Source of the DNA: an uncultured Eubacteriaceae bacterium
GTDB lineage: Bacteria; Bacillota; Clostridia; Lachnospirales; Lachnospiraceae
Direction of reading: 5' to 3'
Assembly: GCA_945938055.1 (NCBI GenBank)
Contig: CAMEUH010000006.1
Span: 1-26,878 of the forward strand
DNA length: 26,878 bases
In this document: positions 1 to 7,123 of the stretch, piece after piece
How positions within the stretch are numbered: the stretch's first letter is position 1
Layout: each line of letters opens with the position of its first letter
The notes under the pieces: generated by a model
Databases searched by the model: none
What the model was told of the DNA's origin: nothing
What the model saw: the letters and a program-made list of their open reading frames with translations, nothing else
Translations under genes and position numbers: made by a program

Positions 1-697
1 TGATTTCCAGGACCCTGTGGAATTGATTCCGAGGTTTGTGGAAGAGTGGGAAAAAGGACACAAGATTGTCAGCGGTGTGAAAACCAGCAGTCAGGAAAAT
101 CGATTTATTTACTTTCTACGGACAGTATATTACAAGGTTATCAAGAATATGTCTTCCACGCAGATGATTGAGCATTTTACGGGATTTGGTCTGTATGACA
201 AGACGTTTATCAATCTTTTGCGCCAGTTAGATGATCCGATTCCGTTTATCCGGGGAATTGTGGCAGAATACGGACACGGGTTTAACCGGATTGAGGTTGA
301 GTATGAGCAGCAAAAGAGAAGAGCGGGAAAGACACACAATAATTTTTACAGTTTATATGATGCAGCAATGCTGAGTTTTACGTCGTATACCAAGGTGGGA
401 CTTCGTCTGGCGACGTTTCTTGGCTTCGGAGCTTCTGCAGTCAGTCTTCTGATTGCACTATTTTATCTGATTTATAAGGTGACACACTGGTATACATTTC
501 AGGCAGGTAATGCTCCGATGGTAATAGGTATCTTCTTTCTGGGTTCCATTCAGTTGTTTTTTATTGGATTATTAGGAGAATATATCTTAAATATTAATAC
601 CCGTGTGATTCACAGACCTCTGGTTGTAGAAGAAAAGAGACTTAATTTTGACACGGAAGACACGGCGGAATCGGGAAAAAAGGAAGATACGCCATAA
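1..697 (+). CDS. GtrB/DPM1-like family 2 glycosyltransferase, C-terminal part (5' end outside window)
   Basis: Likely moves a sugar from a nucleotide donor onto undecaprenyl phosphate at the cytoplasmic membrane face, giving a lipid-linked donor for GT-C enzymes. The open frame runs in from base 2 and reads DFQDPVELIPRF, the conserved stretch just after the catalytic DxD of this family, so the GTG at 17 is an internal valine and not the start. About 230 residues remain of a usual 310-330. The C-terminal half has two hydrophobic segments (roughly TFLGFGASAVSLLIALFYL and APMVIGIFFLGSIQLFFIGL) followed by GEYILNI...RP, the typical GtrB/GacI/ArnC tail. It is the first visible gene of the operon, 20 bases before the TagD fusion. 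The sugar cannot be read from the sequence. The family is confident; the partner enzyme (for example the GT-C proteins at 21502 and 24406) is inference. Confidence 0.85.
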   Translation, partial: DFQDPVELIPRFVEEWEKGHKIVSGVKTSSQENRFIYFLRTVYYKVIKNMSSTQMIEHFTGFGLYDKTFINLLRQLDDPIPFIRGIVAEYGHGFNRIEVEYEQQKRRAGKTHNNFYSLYDAAMLSFTSYTKVGLRLATFLGFGASAVSLLIALFYLIYKVTHWYTFQAGNAPMVIGIFFLGSIQLFFIGLLGEYILNINTRVIHRPLVVEEKRLNFDTEDTAESGKKEDTP

Positions 698-717
698 AGG
701 GATAGAGGAGTAAGAAT

Positions 718-2088
718 TTGAAGAAGGTCATTACGTATGGTTCTTTTGATTTGTTTCATGAAGGACATTACAATATCTTAAAACGTGCCAAGGCACTGGG
801 GGATTATCTGATTGTAGGAGTTACCACGGAACAGTATGATGAGTCTCGTGGTAAATTAAATATTGTGGATTCTCTGGATAAGAGAATTGAAAATGTACGA
901 AAAACCGGATTCGCAGATGAAATCATTGTGGAAGATCATCCGGGACAGAAGGTAGAAGATGTACAGAAATATGGCATTGATATTTTTACCGTGGGTTCTG
1001 ACTGGACAGGCGTCTTTGATTTCATGAAACAGTTCTGCGAGGTTGTGTATCTGGAGCGTACCAAGAATGTATCGTCTACCATACTGCGTACGCAGAATTA
1101 TCCGATTATCCGGATTGGTGTCATCGGAACCGGAAGAATTGCCGTCCGCTTTGTGCCGGAAGCAAAGTACGTTAGTGGTGTCATTGTCAATAGTGTATAT
1201 AATGTTAATCTGGAGAGCGCAAAGGAGTTCGGTGAAAAGTTTGAACTGGATCTTTATACGGATAATCTGGAGGAGTTCTTTGAAAATGTGGATGCCGTGT
1301 ATGTGGCATCTCCTCATGAAACGCATTATGAATATGCGAAAATGGCGTTGGAACGTGGTAAGCACGTCTTATGTGAGAAACCGCTTGCTTTTAGGAAGAC
1401 CGATGCAGAGGAATTGTTTCGCATTGCACATGAGCATGGATGTGTTCTTCTGGAGGCAATTAAGACAGCATACTGTCCGGGCTTTGTACAGATGATGGGA
1501 ATTGCAAAGAGTGGTGTCATTGGGAATATATGTGATGTGGAAGCTTGCTTTACCAGACTTACGGCACCGGAAATGCGTGAAAGGAAAGATGTCCTCTACG
1601 GTGGCGGCTTTACGGAATTTGGAAGCCATACCCTGCTTCCTATCATGAAACTGATGGGAACCAACTATAAAGAAGTTCGTTTTGACAGTGTTCTGGATGA
1701 AAAAGGAATCGATTTGTATACCAAGGCTTCTTTCGTGTATGAACATGGAATGGCACTCTCAAAGAGCGGCGTGGGTGTAAAGTCAGAAGGACAGCTTGTG
1801 ATTTCCGGTACGAAAGGATACATTCTTGCAGAATCGCCGTGGTGGCTGACCCAGTATTTTGAAGTACGTTTTGAGGATCCATCCAAGAAGGACCGGTATT
1901 TTACCAAGTTCTTAGGGCAGGGATTACGATATGAGGTTAGCGATTTTGCGTATATGATACAGGGACATCGCGGAAGATCCTTTAAATTCACGGAAGAGGA
2001 ATCCATTGCCATGGCAGGTGTCATGGAAAAATTCCTGGCTAAGAGAGAAAGAGAACGCCTGGAAAAACAGGCTGAAATAGGAGGCTGA
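718..2088 (+). CDS. Bifunctional TagD-like cytidylyltransferase / Gfo-Idh-MocA oxidoreductase fusion
   Basis: Residues 1-126 are a nucleotidyltransferase of the glycerol-3-phosphate cytidylyltransferase (TagD) type: the opening ITYGSFDLFHEGH carries the HxGH catalytic motif and RTKNVSSTILR is the closing motif. Residues about 130-456 form a Gfo/Idh/MocA dehydrogenase, with the NAD(P) loop IGVIGTGRIA at 133-142, the EKP signature at 220-222 and GGGFTEFGSH further on. The TTG start at 718 is firm: it has AGGAG at 706-710 with a 7-base gap, and the TagD consensus begins exactly there. The product is probably a CDP-activated alcohol or sugar phosphate, with the second domain reducing or oxidising the precursor, by analogy with ribitol systems where a cytidylyltransferase works with a reductase. 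TagD alone is about 130 residues, so this is a true fusion. The substrate is unknown; two LicD genes in the operon are candidate users of the product. Confidence 0.85.
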   Translation: MKKVITYGSFDLFHEGHYNILKRAKALGDYLIVGVTTEQYDESRGKLNIVDSLDKRIENVRKTGFADEIIVEDHPGQKVEDVQKYGIDIFTVGSDWTGVFDFMKQFCEVVYLERTKNVSSTILRTQNYPIIRIGVIGTGRIAVRFVPEAKYVSGVIVNSVYNVNLESAKEFGEKFELDLYTDNLEEFFENVDAVYVASPHETHYEYAKMALERGKHVLCEKPLAFRKTDAEELFRIAHEHGCVLLEAIKTAYCPGFVQMMGIAKSGVIGNICDVEACFTRLTAPEMRERKDVLYGGGFTEFGSHTLLPIMKLMGTNYKEVRFDSVLDEKGIDLYTKASFVYEHGMALSKSGVGVKSEGQLVISGTKGYILAESPWWLTQYFEVRFEDPSKKDRYFTKFLGQGLRYEVSDFAYMIQGHRGRSFKFTEEESIAMAGVMEKFLAKRERERLEKQAEIGG

Positions 2089-2090
2089 TT

Positions 2091-2795
2091 ATGAAAATAT
2101 GGGCGCATCGGGGATGTTCTTACCGTTATCCGGAGAATACGTTATCATCCTTTCAGGCAGCATGCGAATATGACGAAACCGTAGACCGGACTACCGATGG
2201 AACCGGTTCTGTAAAGGACATGACGGTAGCAGAACTGAAAGAACTTCATATTGTTGCAAATAAAGAGAGTGGACTTGACTTTGAGACCATCCCAACCATG
2301 AGGGAGGTTTTTGGACTGCTTTCTCCGATATGTAAGGACAGAGGGCTTCTCATTAATATTGAACTGAAAAACAGCGAGGTACGATATGAAGGAATGGAAG
2401 AGCAGATTCTTGCCATGGTACATGAGTTTGGTCTGGAACCATATATTATTTATTCTTCTTTTAATCCGGATTCATTGCGTGTTTTGAAAGAACTGGATTC
2501 GTCTGTACAGACGGGGACTTTAAAAAGCAGTCTGGCAGATTGCATGAATGTGGCAAAAACAGTTTCGGTGGATGCCTTGCATCCTTGTATCAAACGACTG
2601 GATGTAGAGAATCTGAAAGAAATAAACCGATTGCCGGTAAGGGCATGGAATATCAGACAGTATGAACCATTTTTCCCGGAAACGAGAGAGATAGAGGTTC
2701 AGAATGTAGTGGAGCTTGAAGACATGGGTATTACGGATATCTTTACGAATGCACCGGAACTGTATGTGAAAAAACATGATAAGGGGGAAGCATGA
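2091..2795 (+). CDS. GDPD-family glycerophosphodiester phosphodiesterase with catalytic segment deleted
   Basis: The protein opens AHRGCSYRYPENTLSSFQAA, the classic GDPD start (H6, R7, E15, N16), and continues with DETVDRTTDGTG, INIELKN and a C-terminal DIFTNAPEL, all family landmarks. Between C25-E26-Y27 and D28-E29-T30 the family normally has some 25 residues holding the metal-binding ExD pair and the second catalytic histidine (the HDE segment). Here they are missing and the reading frame is intact; the join lies near bases 2166-2175. The length is 234 residues against roughly 240-260 for intact relatives. Its start lies 2 bases after the preceding stop, with AGGAGG upstream (2080-2085), and it overlaps the next start by ATGA. 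Either this is a dead or repurposed GDPD, or the deletion is recent. The ancestral role would be hydrolysis of glycerophosphodiesters. Fold confident, activity doubtful. Confidence 0.85.
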   Translation: MKIWAHRGCSYRYPENTLSSFQAACEYDETVDRTTDGTGSVKDMTVAELKELHIVANKESGLDFETIPTMREVFGLLSPICKDRGLLINIELKNSEVRYEGMEEQILAMVHEFGLEPYIIYSSFNPDSLRVLKELDSSVQTGTLKSSLADCMNVAKTVSVDALHPCIKRLDVENLKEINRLPVRAWNIRQYEPFFPETREIEVQNVVELEDMGITDIFTNAPELYVKKHDKGEA

Positions 2796-4111
2796 AACCA
2801 ATACGATTGGACTATTCCGGACGGATTAATGGAGAAAATGGATTCGCAGATGGTGCTCATAAGGGTTTTCGCATGAGTTATCGTTTTAATAAGGTCGTGG
2901 CAGGAAGTATTCTGCACTGGAAGAGCAGAGAATATTTTTATCAGATTTTCATGTATTCCCTTGAAACGGAAAGAAGACTGATTTACAGCTATTGTTATCA
3001 GGATGAAGAAAACTGGGCACAGTTTTGTCCGGAAAAATGTGTGATGGAATGGCAGCAGGAAGATTATGTTTTTAAAGAAGACGGTTATTTCCGATTACTG
3101 GTGGGAAAGGCGGATGGAAGTCCAATTGAGGGTCCCCTGAAGGAAGAAGAACTTTTCTCAATGGAATGGGTAGAAGAGCCTCCATACGTATGGCCGACGT
3201 ATTTCAGGGAAGAGTGTGAGAAGACAGTAGAAACTGTTAGAAAAATTCAGGACGAGAAATCACTTTCACTGATGGTTTTAACGGACAGCCATTATGTCAT
3301 TAACGGAACGTGGCAGGATACTGCCATGAACGTACAAAAAACGGCAGAAAAAATTACACTGGATGGTGTGATACATCTGGGGGATTTGACGGATGGAATG
3401 ACGCCGGAGACAATTACAAAGGAATATTCCGGTATTATCATGGATGATTTGGCGAAGACAGGGAGACCTGTCTATTTGTGTTTAGGGAATCATGATTCCA
3501 ACTACTTTAAGGGAAATCCGGAAAGAATGAGTGAGGAAGAGTGCAGCAGGTGGTATCTGAAACAAAATGAGTCGTATTATTATGTGGATTTGCCGGAAAA
3601 ACGGGTAAGGATGTATTTTCTCTTCTCCTTTGACCAGAGTGAAGAGATTCGTTATGGGTTTCCTGCAAAGGAGGTCGCCTGGGTGAAAGAAACCCTGGAA
3701 ACGGTTCCGGAGGGATTTAAGGTTCTGATTTTTTCGCACGTGCCGCCACTGCCACAGATTCACTACTGGAGCGATGCAATCCGTAATGGAGAGGAACTGA
3801 TGAAAGTACTTACAGACTGGCATCTGGCACACGAAAACGGAGTACTGGCATTTGTGCACGGACATAATCATGCAGAGCAGATTTATACGGAATGCGCCTT
3901 TCCGATTGTTTCACTGGGCTGCAATAAGCTGGAGGATTTTAAGGATAAGAAGCCGGAGGGCTCGTATACCTGTGACCGGTTAAGAAATACCGTTACACAG
4001 GATTTGTGGGATGTGATGGTGGTACATCCGGAAGAGGGAACAGTAGATTTTGTCCGGTTTGGAGCAGGAGAGGACCGGCATATCGGACAAAACCGGCAGA
4101 ATATACAATAA
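2792..4111 (+). CDS. Calcineurin-like metallophosphoesterase with a novel N-terminal domain
   Basis: Residues about 155-400 carry a complete set of metallophosphoesterase motifs: D165-S-H167, G197-D198, G-N233-H234-D235, H316 and H356-G-H358-N-H360. All metal ligands appear present, so the enzyme should be active on a phosphomono- or diester. The first 150 residues are rich in Trp, Tyr and charged residues, with no match I recognise; they may be a beta-rich substrate-binding domain. I see no signal peptide or membrane segment, so it is probably cytoplasmic. The ATG at 2792 overlaps the GDPD stop as ATGA, indicating translational coupling. Next to the TagD fusion and LicD it could process a phospho-alcohol intermediate or recycle a CDP-alcohol; this is inference from position only. 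Confidence 0.85.
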   Translation: MKPIRLDYSGRINGENGFADGAHKGFRMSYRFNKVVAGSILHWKSREYFYQIFMYSLETERRLIYSYCYQDEENWAQFCPEKCVMEWQQEDYVFKEDGYFRLLVGKADGSPIEGPLKEEELFSMEWVEEPPYVWPTYFREECEKTVETVRKIQDEKSLSLMVLTDSHYVINGTWQDTAMNVQKTAEKITLDGVIHLGDLTDGMTPETITKEYSGIIMDDLAKTGRPVYLCLGNHDSNYFKGNPERMSEEECSRWYLKQNESYYYVDLPEKRVRMYFLFSFDQSEEIRYGFPAKEVAWVKETLETVPEGFKVLIFSHVPPLPQIHYWSDAIRNGEELMKVLTDWHLAHENGVLAFVHGHNHAEQIYTECAFPIVSLGCNKLEDFKDKKPEGSYTCDRLRNTVTQDLWDVMVVHPEEGTVDFVRFGAGEDRHIGQNRQNIQ

Positions 4112-4145
4112 ATGAATCTGAAAAGATTGAGTGAAGGAAAGAAAT

Positions 4146-4952
4146 ATGATAGAATTAGACCAGAATACATTGCGCAGGCTGCAGATGACGGAACTGGAAT
4201 TACTGGAAGAGGTTGACCGCATCTGTAAAAAATGTGACATTCATTACAACATTATAGCGGGGACGCTTCTTGGAGCAGTACGCCATGGCGGCTTTATTCC
4301 ATGGGATGATGATGCGGATGTGGCACTTTTACGTCCGGAATATGAGAAATTTTGTAAAGCTTGTGAAACGGAGCTGGATACGGACCGTTTCTATTTTCAG
4401 GATCACCGGAATACGCCGGGATACCGCTGGGGCTATGGAAAACTTCGCCGTAAGGAAACGCTTTTCTTGAGAGAACATCAGGAACACATGCCATATGAGC
4501 AGGGAGTCTTTATTGATGTATTTCCGTTGGATTATGTGCCGGATAGTCATGTCATGCGTAGTATCTGTAATTTTAAGTGTTTTTTGTACCGGAAGTTTTT
4601 CTGGTCTGAAGTTGGAAGAATCGCAGATAAGAGCGCATTTAAGAAAAAGCTTTATGGCATCATGAGTAGAGTGCCGGAGTCAAGGCTCAAGAAAAGTTTT
4701 AATCGTTATATTGAGAAAAGAAACAAGAAAAAGACGGACTGGGTCCGTATTCTTACCTTCCCGACACCCAATAAGGAATACGGATATCGTACCCGGTGGT
4801 ATGAGGAATCAGCAGATATTGATTTTGAAGGGGTAACCTTCCAGGGAATCAAGGATTATGACGGATATCTGTCGTTTAAATTTGGGGATTACATGGAACT
4901 TCCGCCGGAGGATAAGAGGAAGGTGCATCCGGTGAGTGATATCAGGGTGTAG
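4146..4952 (+). CDS. LicD-family phosphotransferase
   Basis: LicD proteins have a nucleotidyltransferase-like fold and attach a phospho-substituent (choline, glycerol, ribitol or similar) from a CDP donor to a glycan. Seen here: GTLLGAVRHGGFIPWDDDADVALL, with the metal-binding acidic cluster D54-D55-D56-A-D58, then YGKLRRKETLF and GVFIDVFPLDYV, in the canonical order. Length is 268 residues, normal for a single-domain LicD. I chose ATG 4146 rather than the in-frame GTG at 4131 because AAGGAAAG lies just upstream of it and the LicD domain starts soon after. The gene is 34 bases behind the phosphoesterase. The TagD-like fusion upstream probably makes its CDP donor (inference). It contrasts with the second LicD at 18953, which has extra domains at both ends. 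Confidence 0.9.
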   Translation: MIELDQNTLRRLQMTELELLEEVDRICKKCDIHYNIIAGTLLGAVRHGGFIPWDDDADVALLRPEYEKFCKACETELDTDRFYFQDHRNTPGYRWGYGKLRRKETLFLREHQEHMPYEQGVFIDVFPLDYVPDSHVMRSICNFKCFLYRKFFWSEVGRIADKSAFKKKLYGIMSRVPESRLKKSFNRYIEKRNKKKTDWVRILTFPTPNKEYGYRTRWYEESADIDFEGVTFQGIKDYDGYLSFKFGDYMELPPEDKRKVHPVSDIRV

Positions 4953-5024
4953 GAAGGCAAGATTAAGAAGGTGGAAGCAGGCAGATAGTTTGCAGAATGT
5001 GTATATAACAGAAGGATTCAGAAT

Positions 5025-6425
5025 ATGAAAGGTCATTATAGGACAATTGAAATTGACGAATTGAAGACAAAATATGATCAGAATAACTATAATGTTGTTG
5101 TTTTCGGCACGTTGGAATTCGGTGAAAGAGTAAAAAATGGACTGGAAGGTTTTGGAATAAGGGTATCGTATTTTGCTGATAATAACACAGAGAAGCAGCA
5201 TCACATATTTGCGGGGCTTGATACCATTTCGGCTAAGGAGATTTCGAGTCTTAAAAATCCATTAGTAATTATAGCCAGTTTCTGGTATGAGGCTATTACA
5301 GAACAAATGGATGCTTTGGGCGTATCGGAAGTATATGTGTTAAAGGAGTGCCCGGTTAATACACATGAAGAGATGGAAGAAGATAGAAATCAGTTAATGC
5401 CGTATTTTGAGAAGTATAAGGAGAAGAAGTCAGATAATGTTCTTGTAGAAATATATGGGCATATTGGAGATGTCATCGTAAAAACCGGGGTATGTAAGAC
5501 ATTAATGCAGAAGTACGGAAAAGAGAAGGTATATTTTCTGGTTGATGAAACAGAACAGAAGAATCTTAGCTCTTACTTGTTTCTGATTAGTGATCATGTT
5601 ATTCCAATTGAGAAAGAAAGGTTCTCTAAAGACAAGGTGTACCGAATGGACATCCTGACAAAATTGAATTCGAAATATTTTCAATTTTCATATTGTCTAT
5701 GTAATATTGAGTTCTTTTATAAGATGCGTTATATCAATAAATTTATTTTAAACGTAGACACAGTGTATTTTGGAGAAGAGGGACGTTATATTCTGGATAA
5801 GGATTATCGTATGCTTTCTGAAATCATGGGGGAAGATGTCAGAAAAATCTGTGAAGAACATAATACCATTAGGGAAGAAATTAAAAAAGTGGTTCCGGAT
5901 GTGAAGCTTCCGGAAAAATTTATTGTGGTAAGCATGGGCGCTGCCAATCAGATGAGAAGATATCCTGCAGCAAAATTTAAAATTGTATTCGAATATCTTT
6001 TACAGCAGAATTACACAATGGTATTTCTGGGACATGGAAATTATGATGAAGCATTTTTTAAGGAATTAGTGGGTGAAAAGGATTATGGGATGCAGGTACA
6101 TAATCTGATTTCATGTTTAAGTATTATTGAATCCATGGCTGTTATTGCAAGATGTCAGTTTTTTGTTGGTACGGATTCCGGAATGTGTCATGCGGCTTTC
6201 GTGTTGGGCAAGAAGTCTGTGGTGATATATGGGAAAGGCGATTGGGGACATTTTATGCATCCGTCAGAGAATGTATATTATGCGTATAGCAGAAAGGAAA
6301 GGTGTTCTCACTGCAAATATTGGGATTGTACGAAAGAAATGAGGATTAATGGAGTATCACCTTGCGTGGAATCTATTGAGCCGGAGGATATTATAGAGCA
6401 GATTAAAAAAGCGGAAATATGTTAG
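5025..6425 (+). CDS. GT9 (heptosyltransferase-like) glycosyltransferase with N-terminal Rossmann-like module
   Basis: Residues about 22-115 form a small nucleotide-binding-like domain (VVVFGTLEFGERV with G28, later YFADNN), the module reused elsewhere in this operon. From about residue 140 it resembles ADP-heptose:LPS heptosyltransferases (GT9): IYGHIGDVIVKTGVCKTLM at the start of the first lobe, then VVSMGAANQMRRYPAAKF, FVGTDSGMCHAAFVLGKKSVVIYG and a cysteine-bearing tail CSHCKYWDCTKEM...CVESI. The domain set appears complete at 466 residues. It should move a sugar in the cytoplasm; because a Gram-positive host has no LPS core, the substrate is not heptose-LPS in the usual sense. The ATG at 5025 has AGAAGGA upstream. 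The 72-base gap before it is the longest in the left half of the window but holds no convincing promoter. Confidence 0.85.
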   Translation: MKGHYRTIEIDELKTKYDQNNYNVVVFGTLEFGERVKNGLEGFGIRVSYFADNNTEKQHHIFAGLDTISAKEISSLKNPLVIIASFWYEAITEQMDALGVSEVYVLKECPVNTHEEMEEDRNQLMPYFEKYKEKKSDNVLVEIYGHIGDVIVKTGVCKTLMQKYGKEKVYFLVDETEQKNLSSYLFLISDHVIPIEKERFSKDKVYRMDILTKLNSKYFQFSYCLCNIEFFYKMRYINKFILNVDTVYFGEEGRYILDKDYRMLSEIMGEDVRKICEEHNTIREEIKKVVPDVKLPEKFIVVSMGAANQMRRYPAAKFKIVFEYLLQQNYTMVFLGHGNYDEAFFKELVGEKDYGMQVHNLISCLSIIESMAVIARCQFFVGTDSGMCHAAFVLGKKSVVIYGKGDWGHFMHPSENVYYAYSRKERCSHCKYWDCTKEMRINGVSPCVESIEPEDIIEQIKKAEIC

Positions 6426-6442
6426 TAAGGCAGGTGAAAAAA

Positions 6443-7123
6443 ATGAAGGTTAAAGCATTAGTAGCAGTAAGGTCGGGTTCACAGAGAGTCCAGAATAAGA
6501 ATATTCGCCCATTTGCCGGTAGCAGTCTGCTGGAAATTAAATTAGAACAATTGCTGCGTATTAGAAATCTGGATGGCGTAATTGTGAATTCCAATGATGA
6601 TAGTATGCTTGAAATTGCAAGAAAGATGGGCTGTGAAGTAGTAAAAAGAGAACAGAAGTATGCATCGAATGAAGTTTCCATGTCAGAAGTATATAAAAAT
6701 ATGGCAGAAAATTTTAATGGAGATGTAATTGTATATTCGAATGTTACGAATCCTTTATTGAAAGATTATACGATTGAAAAGGCAATTGATACATACATGA
6801 TGAAAGCAGATGACTTTGATTCCTTGAATTCTGCACATTTGATTAAGGAATTCTTGTTTAAGGAAGGCTTTCCTATTAATTATGATTTGGAACACCAGCC
6901 AAGAAGCCAGGACCTTCCGGATATCTATGCGCTGAATTTTGCAATTAATATCATAGAACGTGAGCGAATGATTGAATGTAAAAATGTGGTTGGAAAGCAT
7001 CCATATATATGGGGAATTGATGATATTGAAGCTACGGATATCGATAACCCATTAGATTTTGAATTTGCTGAATATGTGTATACACATCATATGGATTATA
7101 AAGGAGTAAAGAGTGGAATATAA
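6443..7123 (+). CDS. Acylneuraminate / 3-deoxy-sugar cytidylyltransferase family protein (NeuA/KdsB/PseF-like)
   Basis: These enzymes make CMP-activated acidic sugars (sialic, pseudaminic, legionaminic acid or Kdo-type) from CTP. The N-terminus KALVAVRSGSQRVQNKN (residues 4-20) is the CTP-binding loop of the family, and SNDDSMLEIARKMGCEVVKREQ and TNPLL follow in the usual order. Length is 226 residues, normal. I prefer ATG 6443 over the in-frame ATG 6419, because 6419 lies inside the previous gene while 6443 follows a GGCAGGTG-type site at a good distance and starts right before the conserved loop. It overlaps the next gene by 11 bases. No NeuB/SpsE-type sugar synthase is in the window, so the acid sugar must be made elsewhere or the substrate is different. 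Which CMP-sugar is made cannot be told. Confidence 0.8.
   Translation: MKVKALVAVRSGSQRVQNKNIRPFAGSSLLEIKLEQLLRIRNLDGVIVNSNDDSMLEIARKMGCEVVKREQKYASNEVSMSEVYKNMAENFNGDVIVYSNVTNPLLKDYTIEKAIDTYMMKADDFDSLNSAHLIKEFLFKEGFPINYDLEHQPRSQDLPDIYALNFAINIIERERMIECKNVVGKHPYIWGIDDIEATDIDNPLDFEFAEYVYTHHMDYKGVKSGI

Noticed and set aside
17..19. GTG as the start of the first gene.
   Set aside because: The frame is open to the window edge and the upstream codons read the conserved DFQDP of the GT2 family, so the gene begins outside.
856..1365. A minus-strand open frame of 169 residues and several others of 60-150 residues throughout the window.
   Set aside because: They lie fully inside well-supported + strand genes, lack ribosome sites and have no recognisable domains.
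1043..1495. A + strand open frame of 150 residues in another phase.
   Set aside because: It overlaps the TagD/Gfo-Idh fusion, whose motifs are continuous across it; the Trp/Arg/Met-rich translation looks like an out-of-frame shadow.
4953..5024. A possible promoter before the GT9 gene (TTGCAG and TATATA-like boxes).
   Set aside because: The boxes are only about seven bases apart and no alternative -35 box fits.
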